Part shown: piece after piece, positions 1 through 8,362 of the stretch | Layout of the letters: every line of letters begins with the position of its first letter | How positions within the stretch are numbered: the first letter of the stretch is position 1 | Assembly (NCBI RefSeq): GCF_015708085.1 | Contig: NZ_JADNYM010000014.1 | Span: forward strand, 1-64,000 | Direction of reading: 5' to 3' | Origin: Arthrobacter terrae | GTDB taxonomy: Bacteria > Actinomycetota > Actinomycetes > Actinomycetales > Micrococcaceae | DNA length: 64,000 nt | Notes under the pieces: model-generated | What the model saw: the letters and a program-made list of their open reading frames with translations, nothing else | Databases searched by the model: none | What the model was told of the DNA's origin: nothing | Position numbers and translations under genes: made by a program

Positions 1-319
1 CCAGTTCAGCGATCCAGCCCCTGATCACGGCCTCGTTCACCCGCCCGGCAGGAAGACCGAAGGACAGGACCGGTGCAACGACCACACCGGCCGCACTCGG
101 CGAAGCGTTTACAGCAGCGTTTACAGCCGGCGGTGCAGGGACAGCCAAGGGTGCCGGGACGGGGCAGCGGACCACCGCGGTGGAGGGCGCCGGGACAGCC
201 GGCGGTGCAGGGACAGCCAAGGGTGCCGGGACGGGGCAGTGGACCAACGCGGTGGAGGGTGCCGGCGAAGTGTGTGGTGTTTCGCTGGTTCCGGTGCTTG
301 TTCTATTACTTTCGAACAT
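1..319 (-). CDS. Partial CDS: Pro/Ala-rich repeat protein N-terminus, running off the left edge
   Basis: An open frame enters from the left edge; only the first 106 codons are visible. I start it at the ATG at 319-317 (protein begins MFESNRTSTG), with a purine run just upstream. Residues about 17-70 are rich in Pro, Ala and Val and contain a 24-residue unit twice (shared core CPVPAPLAVPAPPAV). In the DNA this is two direct copies 72 bp apart, starting at 123 and 195. After the repeat the sequence becomes more ordinary and ends GRVNEAVIRGWIAEL at the edge. A low-complexity head before an ordinary domain is common in DUF222/HNH-endonuclease-like proteins of Micrococcaceae, but no HNH motif is visible here, so that identity is only a guess. 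Confidence 0.5.
   Translation of the reverse strand, partial: MFESNRTSTGTSETPHTSPAPSTALVHCPVPAPLAVPAPPAVPAPSTAVVRCPVPAPLAVPAPPAVNAAVNASPSAAGVVVAPVLSFGLPAGRVNEAVIRGWIAEL
123..266. repeat. Tandem direct repeat, two 72-bp units
   Basis: The 45 bases from 123 recur exactly from 195, and the following 27 bases are nearly identical, giving two adjacent 72-bp units. They are in phase with the minus-strand reading frame that crosses them (24 codons per unit), so they encode a duplicated Pro/Ala segment and are not an intergenic repeat. Confidence 0.85.
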
Positions 320-516
320 ATCTTCAGTTTAGTCTTGTTGGTTAGAACGGACAATAGTATATGGGGTCTGTGGACAACGAATTCTCACGGTTATTGGTGC
401 CGATTACGGGGCCGGACCGCGCAGGTCCCTACACCGCCGTATGCCGGGCTCGGTCGATAACGGAATCTGCGGCCGTTTCGTACCATAGCTGCGGATATGG
501 AAGACTACAACGGTAA

Positions 517-607
517 GGAAGGTTGTCCGAGCGGCCGATGGAGCTGGTCTTGAAAACCAGTGTGCGGTGACCCCGTACCGCGAGTTCGAATCTCGCACCT
601 TCCGCCA
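517..607 (+). tRNA. tRNA-Ser (UGA)
   Basis: Full cloverleaf with long variable arm as expected for serine. Acceptor GGAAGGT pairs with ACCTTCC, the anticodon loop is CTTGAAA with anticodon TGA, and the T-arm carries GTTCGAATC. Discriminator G is followed by an encoded CCA (605-607). A strong hairpin terminator lies 50 bases downstream. Confidence 0.95.
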
Positions 608-657
608 AGCGTGCATCGCATAACAGGCGCTCCTGCAATTCGCGCCCTGCTCAGGGG

Positions 658-700
658 AACCGGGCGGCTGGACCTCGAGGTCCAGCCGCCCGGTTTTTTC
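658..700. terminator. Perfect-palindrome intrinsic terminator, probably bidirectional
   Basis: Bases 658-676 and 677-695 are exact reverse complements (19 bp arms) followed by a run of T (694-699). On the other strand the hairpin follows the stop codon of the minus-strand gene ending at 710, so it can end transcription from both sides. Confidence 0.9.
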
Positions 701-709
701 TATTAACGG

Positions 710-2683
710 TTACGGGATGGCTGACACCATCGGTGCCAGAATGTCCTCCGCGATCTGGTCTGAGTCCTGCAGTGTCCGGTAGCCGCTGCGGTACTGCGCT
801 TTCGATTCCGCCGCAATCGCGATGCCCCACTGAGTCGAAGAGAGTTGAAGACCCAACACGTAAAGACCTTCGATTCCCCGCCCGCTTGCACCTACCGACC
901 GGTAGGGCGGAGCTGTTACTTCCAGACCGCTCGTCACGACCGGCTCACCGTCCGCCGCGATCATGATCCGCGGCCGGGCCAGACCGTCCGTCAGCAGACC
1001 TTCCAGTAGCTGCGAGCGGTTCATGAGAACCTGATTTGCCGGCGCCAGCGCCTCGATCATGTTCCGTGCCCGCAGTGGCTCAGCTTTCACCCATGGTGAA
1101 ACGACGGTGAAGGTTCCGTCCGCCGGATCAATCCCGAACACCGGATCCGGGCCAACAAACCGGACGACGCCGGCACGCGACAGTGCGGCCAGCTGTTCCA
1201 TCCGCAGTGCTGGTGGTCCGCTGGCAAGTCCTTCTATAAAGGATTCGAACCAGCCGCGAAGGCCGCCGAGCCACGACTCGCCGGTGATGCCGCCGTCGGC
1301 CACCAAAATCTTGATCACGGCCCGTCCCGCGTTCAGCACTCCAATGGCCATCTTGACAGGATCATCTTCCCCCGCCAAACAAGCACGCGCGTCCGCCTGG
1401 AGGTACGTCTCCACAGCCGCGTCGAACTCTTCATGTGTGGCGAAGGTCCGTTGCGCGAAGGGCCTGGCCAATCCCAACAGATTCAGCCGCCGCGAAACCG
1501 GCACGCACGCTGCTACCAGCGCGTCGACGTCGTCCGCCCATCCGATCCCCCGTCCAGGGCGGGAAAGGATGTCGTCCAGGACGGACAGAAAATCAGCACG
1601 GTCGACGCTGCTTGGTTCCGCCCTGACCAGGGTCCGGTAATACGCCCAGAGCGCGTCGCGGTGCAGCAGCGGCCAGAGGTCCTGATCGAATCCCGGCTGG
1701 AGGCCGCCTACGGCCAGAGCCGCGACCGTTTCCTCGGTAAAAAAGCGCAGGCTGACGCTCTGCGGATAGTACGTAGCGAGGGCGGATTTAGCCCGGTATG
1801 GGGCTCCTCTGCGGGAGGCGGCCAGAATCAGCGGTTCGCGTCCGGACGGGACGTAGTTCAGCGCTTCCCCGCCGCTGCTGACCGCCCGGTCCCCCGGCTC
1901 CTCGTTCGGGTCAAACCGTCCCCCACGGCCTTCCGTGAGCTGCCCTACGACATCGAAAAAGTTCAGTCCCATCCCGCGGACAAGGACCGGCTCTCCGCCG
2001 GGTACCTCGCCCCAGTCCACGTCATTGGGAACGGCGGGTGGCCAGTAGCGCAGGCCGGATTTTCGCGCACCGTCTGCCAGCCGCTGCTGCGCGGGGTTCA
2101 ACCGTGCCGGCAGGTGCCCCAGGGCGAGCACCACATTATCGGCGCTCAGCTCATCGCCGTTAGCGAGTTCGACGACGAACCTGGCCGCCGCCGTCGGCCG
2201 CCCCCGGCGAATCCGGACCGCAGTGGTCTGATGGATCCGAACCTGGATGCCCGCCGGGGCACCGTCCACGAGCGCCGTAAAGGTGCTGCGCAGGTATCTT
2301 CCGTAGAGGGCGCGGCTGGGGAAACCTTCAGTGTTCAGTTGCTTGAGTTCAGCAACGTCGGCTGCACTGAGATCAGCGTCCGGGAACAGTGCTTGTTTCC
2401 GGCGCCAGTCATCAAAGCTGGCGTCCCTCAGGGTTTGAACACTTAGCCCCTGATCCGGAATGACGGTAGGGAAGAACGCGGGCGTGTTCATCAGATAGAG
2501 CCGTGACTGGTCCGTTCGCCATACGTGACCGGGGCCCGCTGGATAGGGATCAACCAGATGAATCTCCAGATGGTGCCGCTCGTCGGGACTCGACGCATAA
2601 CGGGCCAACAGCCGCTCCAGGACAGACGTTCCACGAGGACCTGCACCCACAATCACCACCCGGAGCCCGCTCGCGTCAACCAT
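710..2683 (-). CDS. FAD/NAD(P)-binding protein (NAD_binding_9-type)
   Basis: 657-residue protein with an N-terminal dinucleotide-binding motif (VVIVGAGPRGTSVLERLL, residues about 9-26) followed by the acidic strand end of a Rossmann fold (HLVDPYPAGPGHVW). A long alpha/beta region and a C-terminal ALGxQLSSTQWG-like segment resemble the large actinobacterial FAD/NAD(P)-binding proteins related to N-hydroxylating monooxygenases. The substrate is unknown. The gene stands alone between two tRNA-Ser genes, with a terminator 10 bp after its stop. The ATG has no strong ribosome site, so the transcript may be leaderless. Confidence 0.8.
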   Translation of the reverse strand: MVDASGLRVVIVGAGPRGTSVLERLLARYASSPDERHHLEIHLVDPYPAGPGHVWRTDQSRLYLMNTPAFFPTVIPDQGLSVQTLRDASFDDWRRKQALFPDADLSAADVAELKQLNTEGFPSRALYGRYLRSTFTALVDGAPAGIQVRIHQTTAVRIRRGRPTAAARFVVELANGDELSADNVVLALGHLPARLNPAQQRLADGARKSGLRYWPPAVPNDVDWGEVPGGEPVLVRGMGLNFFDVVGQLTEGRGGRFDPNEEPGDRAVSSGGEALNYVPSGREPLILAASRRGAPYRAKSALATYYPQSVSLRFFTEETVAALAVGGLQPGFDQDLWPLLHRDALWAYYRTLVRAEPSSVDRADFLSVLDDILSRPGRGIGWADDVDALVAACVPVSRRLNLLGLARPFAQRTFATHEEFDAAVETYLQADARACLAGEDDPVKMAIGVLNAGRAVIKILVADGGITGESWLGGLRGWFESFIEGLASGPPALRMEQLAALSRAGVVRFVGPDPVFGIDPADGTFTVVSPWVKAEPLRARNMIEALAPANQVLMNRSQLLEGLLTDGLARPRIMIAADGEPVVTSGLEVTAPPYRSVGASGRGIEGLYVLGLQLSSTQWGIAIAAESKAQYRSGYRTLQDSDQIAEDILAPMVSAIP

Positions 2684-2839
2684 TATTCGAGCCTAATGGA
2701 CCAGTTCCCCACCGCGTGACGCCGCTGTTCGCCGGCGGGCACAAGGACCCAGCCGAAACCGCAGCGGCGTTTTGCTTTGCGACAGCACTTTTAGGTAACC
2801 TTGAAACGCTGGCTTCGGGCTTCTACCGGGGCCAGCACT

Positions 2840-2927
2840 GGAGACGTGCCAGAGCGGCCGAATGGGCTTCACTGCTAATGAAGTGTGGGGCACAACTCCA
2901 CCGGGGGTTCAAATCCCCCCGTCTCCG
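2840..2927 (+). tRNA. tRNA-Ser (GCU)
   Basis: Acceptor GGAGACG pairs with CGTCTCC, the anticodon stem CTTCA/TGAAG encloses the loop CTGCTAA (anticodon GCT), and a long variable arm is present as in class II serine tRNAs. T-loop GTTCAAATC. CCA is not fully encoded (CAG follows the discriminator). A hairpin terminator follows within 10 bases. Confidence 0.94.
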
Positions 2928-2935
2928 CAGTAAAT

Positions 2936-2968
2936 AAGGCACCCCCGATGATTCGGGGGTGCCTTTCT
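2936..2968. terminator. Intrinsic terminator after tRNA-Ser(GCU)
   Basis: Arms 2936-2948 and 2953-2965 are exact 13-bp complements around a 4-base loop, ending in TTTCTG. It also lies just after the end of the minus-strand recQ gene and probably serves both. Confidence 0.85.
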
Positions 2969-2986
2969 GCTTTCCGCAGGACGCCG

Positions 2987-5197
2987 CTATCCTGCCTGGG
3001 CGAGCACGAGTGGCAGGACCGCGCCGGCGCCTGCCTGACGCAATGCACGGCCGGCGACGGTGAGCGTCCATCGGCTGTCCACCAGGTCGTCGATCAGCAG
3101 GACGGGTTGGCCGGCAAAAGGTGCCAGGGCGCCGATCAGGTCCGGTCCGGCTCCGATCCGTTCCCAGACCCCGGCCAGGCGGTAGGCGCTATTGCCGCCG
3201 CGCTGGCCCGTGGGCCCGGAATGCTGCAGGTCCATCTGCCCAAGCAGCGGGAGCCGCCCGATCGAGGAAATTCCTTCCGCCAGCGAGCGAACCAGCCGTG
3301 GCCTGCGGCGGGACGGGACAGTTACCACGGCAACGGGACGCCCGGCACCGTCCCAGCCTGCCTGCCCCCAGTCCCGGAGAACGCCGATGCAAGCCTGCAG
3401 CAGGGCCGGGTCAATCTCCAGATCTTCGGATTCTGCGGCGAACAAGCCACGCAAAGCTCCGCCCCAGCCCAGGTCCGTCAACCGCGACAGCGCCCGGCCG
3501 GTCCCGTTCTGTTCCTCGGCTTTCAGTTTCCCCTTCACCGGCACACCAAGCCGGTCCATGCCGCTGGGCCATTGCATGCGCGGTTCGATAGTCACACCGG
3601 CTCGGCGCAACGACTCCCCCGCCCTCGAGACCGCCGAGGTATCCACAGCGGCGGAGAACCAACGGCCGGTGCAATTATCGCAGCGCCCGCACGGAGCGGC
3701 TGTGTCATCATCGAGGGCCGCGGCTAGATACTCCATCCGGCAGCCATTGGTTTGTTCATAAACGACCATCGAGTCCTGCTCATTCACCCGCGCGGCCGCG
3801 ATCCGTTCGTAGCGTTCCCTGTCGTAGACCCAGCCCCGCTCCGTCGACTGCCAGCCACCCGCCACCCGCTCCACGGCGCCGTCGACCGCCAGTACTTTCA
3901 GGAGCAATTCCAACGGTGTACGGCGCAAATCCACCCGGGCTTCGAGGGCCACGGTGGAGACCGGCCGACCCGCGTCGGCGAGCGCTTCGAGTACGGCCGA
4001 TGCCTTCCCTTCGGAGGGCATAGATGCCGTCGCGAAGTACTGCCAGATGTCCTTGTCTTCACTGCCCGGCAACAAAAGCACGTCCGCGTTCGCCGAACCG
4101 CGCCCGGCACGGCCGACTTGCTGGTAATACGCCACCGGAGAGGACGGCGCCCCGAGGTGCAGAACGAAGCCCAGGTCAGGTTTATCGAAGCCCATCCCCA
4201 GTGCGCTGGTCGCGACCAGCGCCTTGACTTGGTTGCCCTTGAGCTTCTGCTCGGCAAGCTCACGGTCCATCGGGTCCGTCCGCCCCGTGTAAGCCAAGAC
4301 CTCGTGCCCGGCTTCGGCGAGCATTCTGGCGGTATCCTCCGCTGCGGAGACGGTGAGGGTGTAGATGATCCCGCTGCCTGGAAGTTCGGCCAGGTGAGTG
4401 AGCAGCCAGCCCAATCGGTCCCGCGAATCCGGCAGCCGGAGGACGCCCAAACGCAATGATTCACGTGCCAAACCCCCGCGGATAGTAAATACGCCGGCGC
4501 CCAGCTGCTCCTCAATATCAGCAACAACACGGGAGTTTGCCGTGGCCGTGGTGGCGAGCACCGGCACGGTAGCGGGCAGCTGGGCGATCAGGTCGGCAAT
4601 CCGGCGGTAATCCGGCCTGAAATCGTGCCCCCAGTCGGAGATACAGTGTGCTTCATCGATCACCAGCAGGCCCGTGCGCCGAATCAGCTCGGGCAGTTGG
4701 TTTTCCCGGAAAGCGGGATTTGTCAGCCGCTCCGGGGACACCAGCAGCACATCCACCTCATCTGCTGCCAGCGCCGCCCGAACCAGGTCCCATTCGGTGG
4801 CATTGGCGGAGTTAATCGCCATCGCCCGGACACCGGCCCGCTCGGCAGCAGCCACCTGATCCCGCATCAGCGCCAGCAGGGGTGAAACGATTAAGGTCGG
4901 CCCGGCGCCCCGGACCCGCAGCAATAGGGAGGACACAAAGTAGACAGCGGATTTTCCCCAACCGGTGCGCTGGACCACGAGAGCACGCCGGCCCGCCTCC
5001 ACCAGCGCTTCGATGGCTTCGAACTGCCCATCGTGGAATTGTGCGTCCGGGGAGCCGACCAGTTTGCACAGCAGCGCCAGCGCCTGTTCGTAAAGGGGAT
5101 GCGCTGCTGCTGAATTGTCGTCTGCATGCCGCGTCTGGGCGGCTGCGGCGCCGGTTCCGGGACTGGGAGATGAGGGCGTGCTGGTCTGCTGGGTCAT
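2987..5197 (-). CDS. recQ: RecQ-family DNA helicase with C-terminal phosphoribosyltransferase-like domain
   Basis: 736-residue superfamily 2 helicase, a 3'-5' DNA unwinding enzyme of recombination repair. Walker A TGWGKS lies at residues 77-82 and the DEAH box with the RecQ signature VIDEAHCISDWGHDFRPDYR at about 178-197. The conserved QxxGRAGR (QQVGRAGRG) and a Cys-rich zinc-binding segment (CRMEY...CGRCDNC) follow. There is no recognisable HRDC domain. Instead the last ~130 residues look like a PRTase fold, including the PRPP-loop-like VLLIDDLVDSRWT at about 699-711 near the C-terminus, as in ComFC-type proteins. Start ATG at 5197 has AAGGA immediately upstream. The gene is transcribed alone. 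Confidence 0.9.
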   Translation of the reverse strand: MTQQTSTPSSPSPGTGAAAAQTRHADDNSAAAHPLYEQALALLCKLVGSPDAQFHDGQFEAIEALVEAGRRALVVQRTGWGKSAVYFVSSLLLRVRGAGPTLIVSPLLALMRDQVAAAERAGVRAMAINSANATEWDLVRAALAADEVDVLLVSPERLTNPAFRENQLPELIRRTGLLVIDEAHCISDWGHDFRPDYRRIADLIAQLPATVPVLATTATANSRVVADIEEQLGAGVFTIRGGLARESLRLGVLRLPDSRDRLGWLLTHLAELPGSGIIYTLTVSAAEDTARMLAEAGHEVLAYTGRTDPMDRELAEQKLKGNQVKALVATSALGMGFDKPDLGFVLHLGAPSSPVAYYQQVGRAGRGSANADVLLLPGSEDKDIWQYFATASMPSEGKASAVLEALADAGRPVSTVALEARVDLRRTPLELLLKVLAVDGAVERVAGGWQSTERGWVYDRERYERIAAARVNEQDSMVVYEQTNGCRMEYLAAALDDDTAAPCGRCDNCTGRWFSAAVDTSAVSRAGESLRRAGVTIEPRMQWPSGMDRLGVPVKGKLKAEEQNGTGRALSRLTDLGWGGALRGLFAAESEDLEIDPALLQACIGVLRDWGQAGWDGAGRPVAVVTVPSRRRPRLVRSLAEGISSIGRLPLLGQMDLQHSGPTGQRGGNSAYRLAGVWERIGAGPDLIGALAPFAGQPVLLIDDLVDSRWTLTVAGRALRQAGAGAVLPLVLAQAG

Positions 5198-5672
5198 TCC
5201 TTAAGTATTCCAGCCGCCACAGACATCCGGGATTTCGCCGCCGAGCGGCTGTGGATATCACCTGCCATAATCAAGGCTTAGCTGCGGCTTCAAAAGCTTC
5301 CGGAGCTCTGCGGATATCCGACCGGCAACTCGCCGTCGTTCCCTACTGAATCTCCCCTCTGGCACCCGCGGCCGGACGCTTGTAGTCTCGACAGTGGCGA
5401 TGGGTTGCTTAGGGAAGCGGGTACCAGGCTGATGTTGACTACTCCCGAAGCTGACGGCAGCAGCACTTTGTTGCCGCAAGCGTATTACGAATTGTCGGTG
5501 GAACAGGCCGGGCCGACGGCGGACGGTCAGCTTTTGTACCACCGGCGCCTGAGCCTTGCAGGACCGGTTTGCCGAGGCACCGGTAAGCATCGGGACCGAT
5601 TATGCAGCCCTGCCGCTGTATTTAGCCGGGAAATGAATGGCGCAGAAGCGGCAACGCACTGTAGTGTCGGTA
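5198..5672. other. Intergenic stretch without a convincing gene
   Basis: About 475 bases between the divergent recQ gene and the fluoride riboswitch. A plus-strand frame from 5405 encodes up to 114 residues, some of it protein-like (around TPEADGSSTLLPQAYY), but it runs straight through the riboswitch and has no recognisable domain. A minus-strand frame (5258-5590) is equally anonymous. It must contain the promoter of the fluoride operon, which I could not place. A decayed gene is possible. Confidence 0.5.
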
Positions 5673-5674
5673 TC

Positions 5675-5737
5675 GGTGATGGATCCCGCCGGGGCCGCAA
5701 TGCGGTCCGAACCGCTCACACGCTAATGGTTCCTACC
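5675..5737 (+). promoter_or_regulatory. Fluoride riboswitch (crcB motif)
   Basis: The segment matches the crcB/fluoride aptamer element by element: GGTGATGGA at 5675, CCCGCC closing the first helix, the AACCGC pseudoknot strand at 5710-5715, then GCTAATGGTTCCTACC at 5722-5737. The last part is almost the same as in the Bacillus cereus crcB switch. A variable hairpin (GGCCGC AAT GCGGTC region) sits between the two halves. The downstream genes include two crcB fluoride exporters, which independently supports the call. Ligand binding should free the ribosome site of the first gene. Confidence 0.9.
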
Positions 5738-5756
5738 TTTGCTCCATGAAGGTAGG
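5732..5756 (+). promoter_or_regulatory. Riboswitch expression platform: ribosome-site sequestering hairpin
   Basis: CCTACCTT (5732-5739) is an exact complement of AAGGTAGG (5749-5756), which contains the ribosome-binding site of the gene starting at 5763. The left arm is also the 3' end of the fluoride aptamer, so the two structures are mutually exclusive. No T-run follows, so control is probably at translation initiation and not at transcription termination. Confidence 0.8.
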
Positions 5757-5762
5757 TGATTT

Positions 5763-6515
5763 ATGCCCGGGACCGGAACCCTGATTCTCTTGCGGCACGG
5801 CCAAAGCGTGTTCAACGCCGAGGGCCGTTTTACCGGTCTGCTGGACCCTCCCCTGACCGCCCGGGGACGTTCGGAGGCGGTCTACGCCGCAACTCTGATA
5901 TCCGGATTTGGTCTTCATCTTGATGACGTCTTCACCTCGACCCTGATGCGCGCGGTACGGACGGCCGAAATTGTCACCGAGTGCCTGGGACTGTCCCCCA
6001 TGCCACGGAAGGTGTGGCAATTGAATGAGCGCAACTACGGGTCACTGACCGGACGGCTCAAGTCGGAGCTGCTGGCCGAGTTCGGTCCCGACGTCCTGCA
6101 TTTCTGGCGTCGTTCCCTGTACGGCGCACCGCCCCCGATGGACGCGGAGGCCTTGGGTGAACTCTGGCGTACCCCGGCGCTTGCCCAGCTTCCGGCCCGC
6201 GCCGTCCGGGGCACCGAATCCCTGTGTGAAGTGTTGAAGCGGGTCCGCGAATTCTGGCATCAGCACTTACGCCGCCAGCTGTTGTCGGGCCGTCATGCGC
6301 TGATTGTGGGGCACGGGAACTCGCTGCGGGCCCTTTGCCTGCTGCTGGATGGGCTCAGTGAGGGTGAAGTGGAACGGCTCAATTTCCCCACCGGGCATCC
6401 GCTGGTGTACGAGCTGGATGAACGTGCCCGGCCGCTGGAACGCGGCGGGATATATCTGGATCCGCAGGCGGCGCGGTCCGCGGCCAAACAGGTCACCGCC
6501 GAAGGTGGAACCTGA
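5763..6515 (+). CDS. gpmA: 2,3-bisphosphoglycerate-dependent phosphoglycerate mutase, fluoride-operon copy
   Basis: 250-residue histidine-phosphatase-fold enzyme converting 3- to 2-phosphoglycerate in the cytoplasm. Phosphohistidine motif LRHGQSVFN lies at about residues 10-18, followed by NERNYGSLTG (usual form ERHYG, here His to Asn), the WRRSLYGAPPPM segment and the second catalytic histidine in GHGNSLRALCLLLDG, then NFPTGHPLVYELDE. Length is that of normal GpmA (about 250). It is the first gene behind the fluoride riboswitch, with its ribosome site inside the switch hairpin. It is probably a dedicated stress copy, because the window gives no sign of a housekeeping glycolytic operon. Confidence 0.88.
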   Translation: MPGTGTLILLRHGQSVFNAEGRFTGLLDPPLTARGRSEAVYAATLISGFGLHLDDVFTSTLMRAVRTAEIVTECLGLSPMPRKVWQLNERNYGSLTGRLKSELLAEFGPDVLHFWRRSLYGAPPPMDAEALGELWRTPALAQLPARAVRGTESLCEVLKRVREFWHQHLRRQLLSGRHALIVGHGNSLRALCLLLDGLSEGEVERLNFPTGHPLVYELDERARPLERGGIYLDPQAARSAAKQVTAEGGT

Positions 6516-6534
6516 AGCTGGATAGGAGAAGAGA

Positions 6535-7830
6535 ATGAGCACACTCGCTTTCACCGGCGCCCGGGCGCTGCAGATCCTGGATTCACGGGGGTTTCCGACC
6601 CTGCGGGTGCAAATTAGGGACGACGCCGGAGACCACTTTTATGCTTCGGCTCCTTCCGGGGCTTCCACGGGCTCCCATGAAGCCGTGGAATTGCGCGACG
6701 GCGGCACCGCCTGGTCCGGGCGCGGAGTAACAAAGGCCGTGCGCTCGGTGACCGGAGAGATCAACACGCTGCTGACCTCCCGGGAATGGGACAGCCAAAG
6801 CACCGTGGACAACGCCCTGCGCGAACTCGACGGGACGGCGGAGAAATCCAGGTTGGGTGCCAACGCGCTGGTCGCTGTTTCCATGGCCGCCTCGAGGGCA
6901 TTTGCAGCTCATGATAGAGCGTCACTACACACGTGGATTGCGTCAACGGTAGGCTGCTCACAACGGCTGCCCGTTCCGCATTTCAACGTGCTCAATGGCG
7001 GTCAGCATGCTGCCAATGCCCTCGCCTTCCAGGAATTCATGATTGCACCCGTAGGTGCTACGACGTTGCCGGACGCCGTGGAATGGGGGGCAGACATTTA
7101 CCATGCCCTGGGGAGCATCCTGCGTAAAAAAGGCATGGCGACCGGGCTCGGTGACGAGGGCGGCTATGCGCCGGAGATTTCCCGGCCGGAACAGGCCCTG
7201 GATCTCATTGTCGAGGCTATTGAGACCGCAGGACACCGGACCGGCGCCGGCGATGTGGCAATCGCGCTGGATCCGGCCGCGAACTACTTCTTTCACGATG
7301 GCCGGTACCTCGTCGGGGAACAGAGCTTCAGCACCACCGAGTTGGTCACGTATTATGAAAAACTGCTCGACAACTATCCGATCCGGAGCCTGGAGGATCC
7401 GTTGGCGGAGGACGATCCCAACGGCTGGCCGGAGCTGACCGCCGCGCTCGGCTCCCGGATCCAAATCGTTGGAGATGATCTCCTCGTCACCTCCGCCGCA
7501 CGTGTGCAGGCCGCAATTGCCTCCGCGTCCGCGAATGCCGTATTAATCAAGCCGAACCAGGTCGGAACTGTCAGTGAAACGTTTGACACGCTTCGCGCGG
7601 CCGCCCAGGGTGGTTTCACCGCCATGGTCTCGCACCGCTCCGGTGAGACCATGGACAGCTTCGTGGCCGATCTGGCTGTCGGGGCAGGTTGCGGCCAGCT
7701 CAAGGCCGGAGCACCGGCGCGCGGCGAGAGGGTTGCCAAGTACAACCGGCTGCTGGAAATCGCCGACGAGGATCCAGCTCTGTCCTACGGGCTGGCAACC
7801 CCAATGAACCAGGGGAATCAACATGACTAG
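6535..7830 (+). CDS. eno: Enolase (phosphopyruvate hydratase), divergent fluoride-operon copy
   Basis: 431-residue enolase converting 2-phosphoglycerate to PEP, the classic fluoride-inhibited step of glycolysis. Metal ligands and catalytic residues are recognisable: the flexible loop PSGASTG, QEFMI, GDEGGYAPE, ALDPAAN, SLEDPLAEDD, VGDDLLVT, LIKPNQVGT, VSHRSGETMD and the final KAGAPARGERVAKYN. It departs from housekeeping enolases at the N-terminal signature (DSRGFPTLRV for DSRGNPTVEV) and at the HADNN-type loop, here HAANAL. This suggests a paralogue kept for fluoride exposure. Ribosome site AGGAGAAG lies 4-5 bases before ATG. It overlaps the following usp gene by 8 bp. Confidence 0.93.
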   Translation: MSTLAFTGARALQILDSRGFPTLRVQIRDDAGDHFYASAPSGASTGSHEAVELRDGGTAWSGRGVTKAVRSVTGEINTLLTSREWDSQSTVDNALRELDGTAEKSRLGANALVAVSMAASRAFAAHDRASLHTWIASTVGCSQRLPVPHFNVLNGGQHAANALAFQEFMIAPVGATTLPDAVEWGADIYHALGSILRKKGMATGLGDEGGYAPEISRPEQALDLIVEAIETAGHRTGAGDVAIALDPAANYFFHDGRYLVGEQSFSTTELVTYYEKLLDNYPIRSLEDPLAEDDPNGWPELTAALGSRIQIVGDDLLVTSAARVQAAIASASANAVLIKPNQVGTVSETFDTLRAAAQGGFTAMVSHRSGETMDSFVADLAVGAGCGQLKAGAPARGERVAKYNRLLEIADEDPALSYGLATPMNQGNQHD

Positions 7831-8362
7831 GCCAAGCCACAGCCCAGAACCGGAGCGGCCCTTCGCTCCCCTGAGAATTTCCGGTCCGGTTCTGGCCGGA
7901 GTGATTCCACGCCAGCCGGGCGTCGTGCTGCACCGTGCCGCGGAGCTGGCCTTCAGCATGGGAGTTGAGCTTATTTGCGCGTATGTGGACGTCTCCAGCT
8001 ACCGGGTGAGGGACGATGGAGAGGGCCATGTCGAAACCATGCCGATCGATCCGGATGGAGTCGACGACGATCCGGATGGCGTGTCTGCTGACCTCAAAAA
8101 CCGGCTGGCCGTTAAACTGGCACCCTACGAAGGGATGAGCTGGTCCCTGACCACCCTGGCCGGAGATCCGTCCCGTGCCCTGGGCAGGCTCGCCGAAAGC
8201 GTCAATGCCTCACTGATCGTGGTCGGTACCCGCGAACACGGCATCGGTGCACGGCTGGAGGACCTGCTCATAGGGTCCGTCGCTGTCCACCTGACCCACC
8301 GTCAGCACCGGCCGGTGCTGGTGGTTCCGCTCAATCCACATACGGCAGGAGCCGAAGCTTAA
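7823..8362 (+). CDS. Universal stress protein (UspA family)
   Basis: 179-residue cytoplasmic protein. The C-terminal half carries the ATP-binding Usp signature GTREHGIGARLEDLLIGSVA followed by LTHRQHRPVLVVP; the N-terminal strand is the PVLAGVIPRQPG segment. The middle contains an Asp-rich insert (around DPDGVDDDPDG). Start ATG overlaps the end of eno by 8 bp and the stop TAA overlaps the ATG of the next gene by one base, so all three are translationally coupled. Usp genes recur beside fluoride exporters, but their role there is not known. Confidence 0.88.
   Translation: MTRPSHSPEPERPFAPLRISGPVLAGVIPRQPGVVLHRAAELAFSMGVELICAYVDVSSYRVRDDGEGHVETMPIDPDGVDDDPDGVSADLKNRLAVKLAPYEGMSWSLTTLAGDPSRALGRLAESVNASLIVVGTREHGIGARLEDLLIGSVAVHLTHRQHRPVLVVPLNPHTAGAEA

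Noticed and set aside
1433-2446. 337-codon plus-strand frame
   Set aside because: Antisense to the FAD/NAD(P)-binding protein; composition not protein-like.
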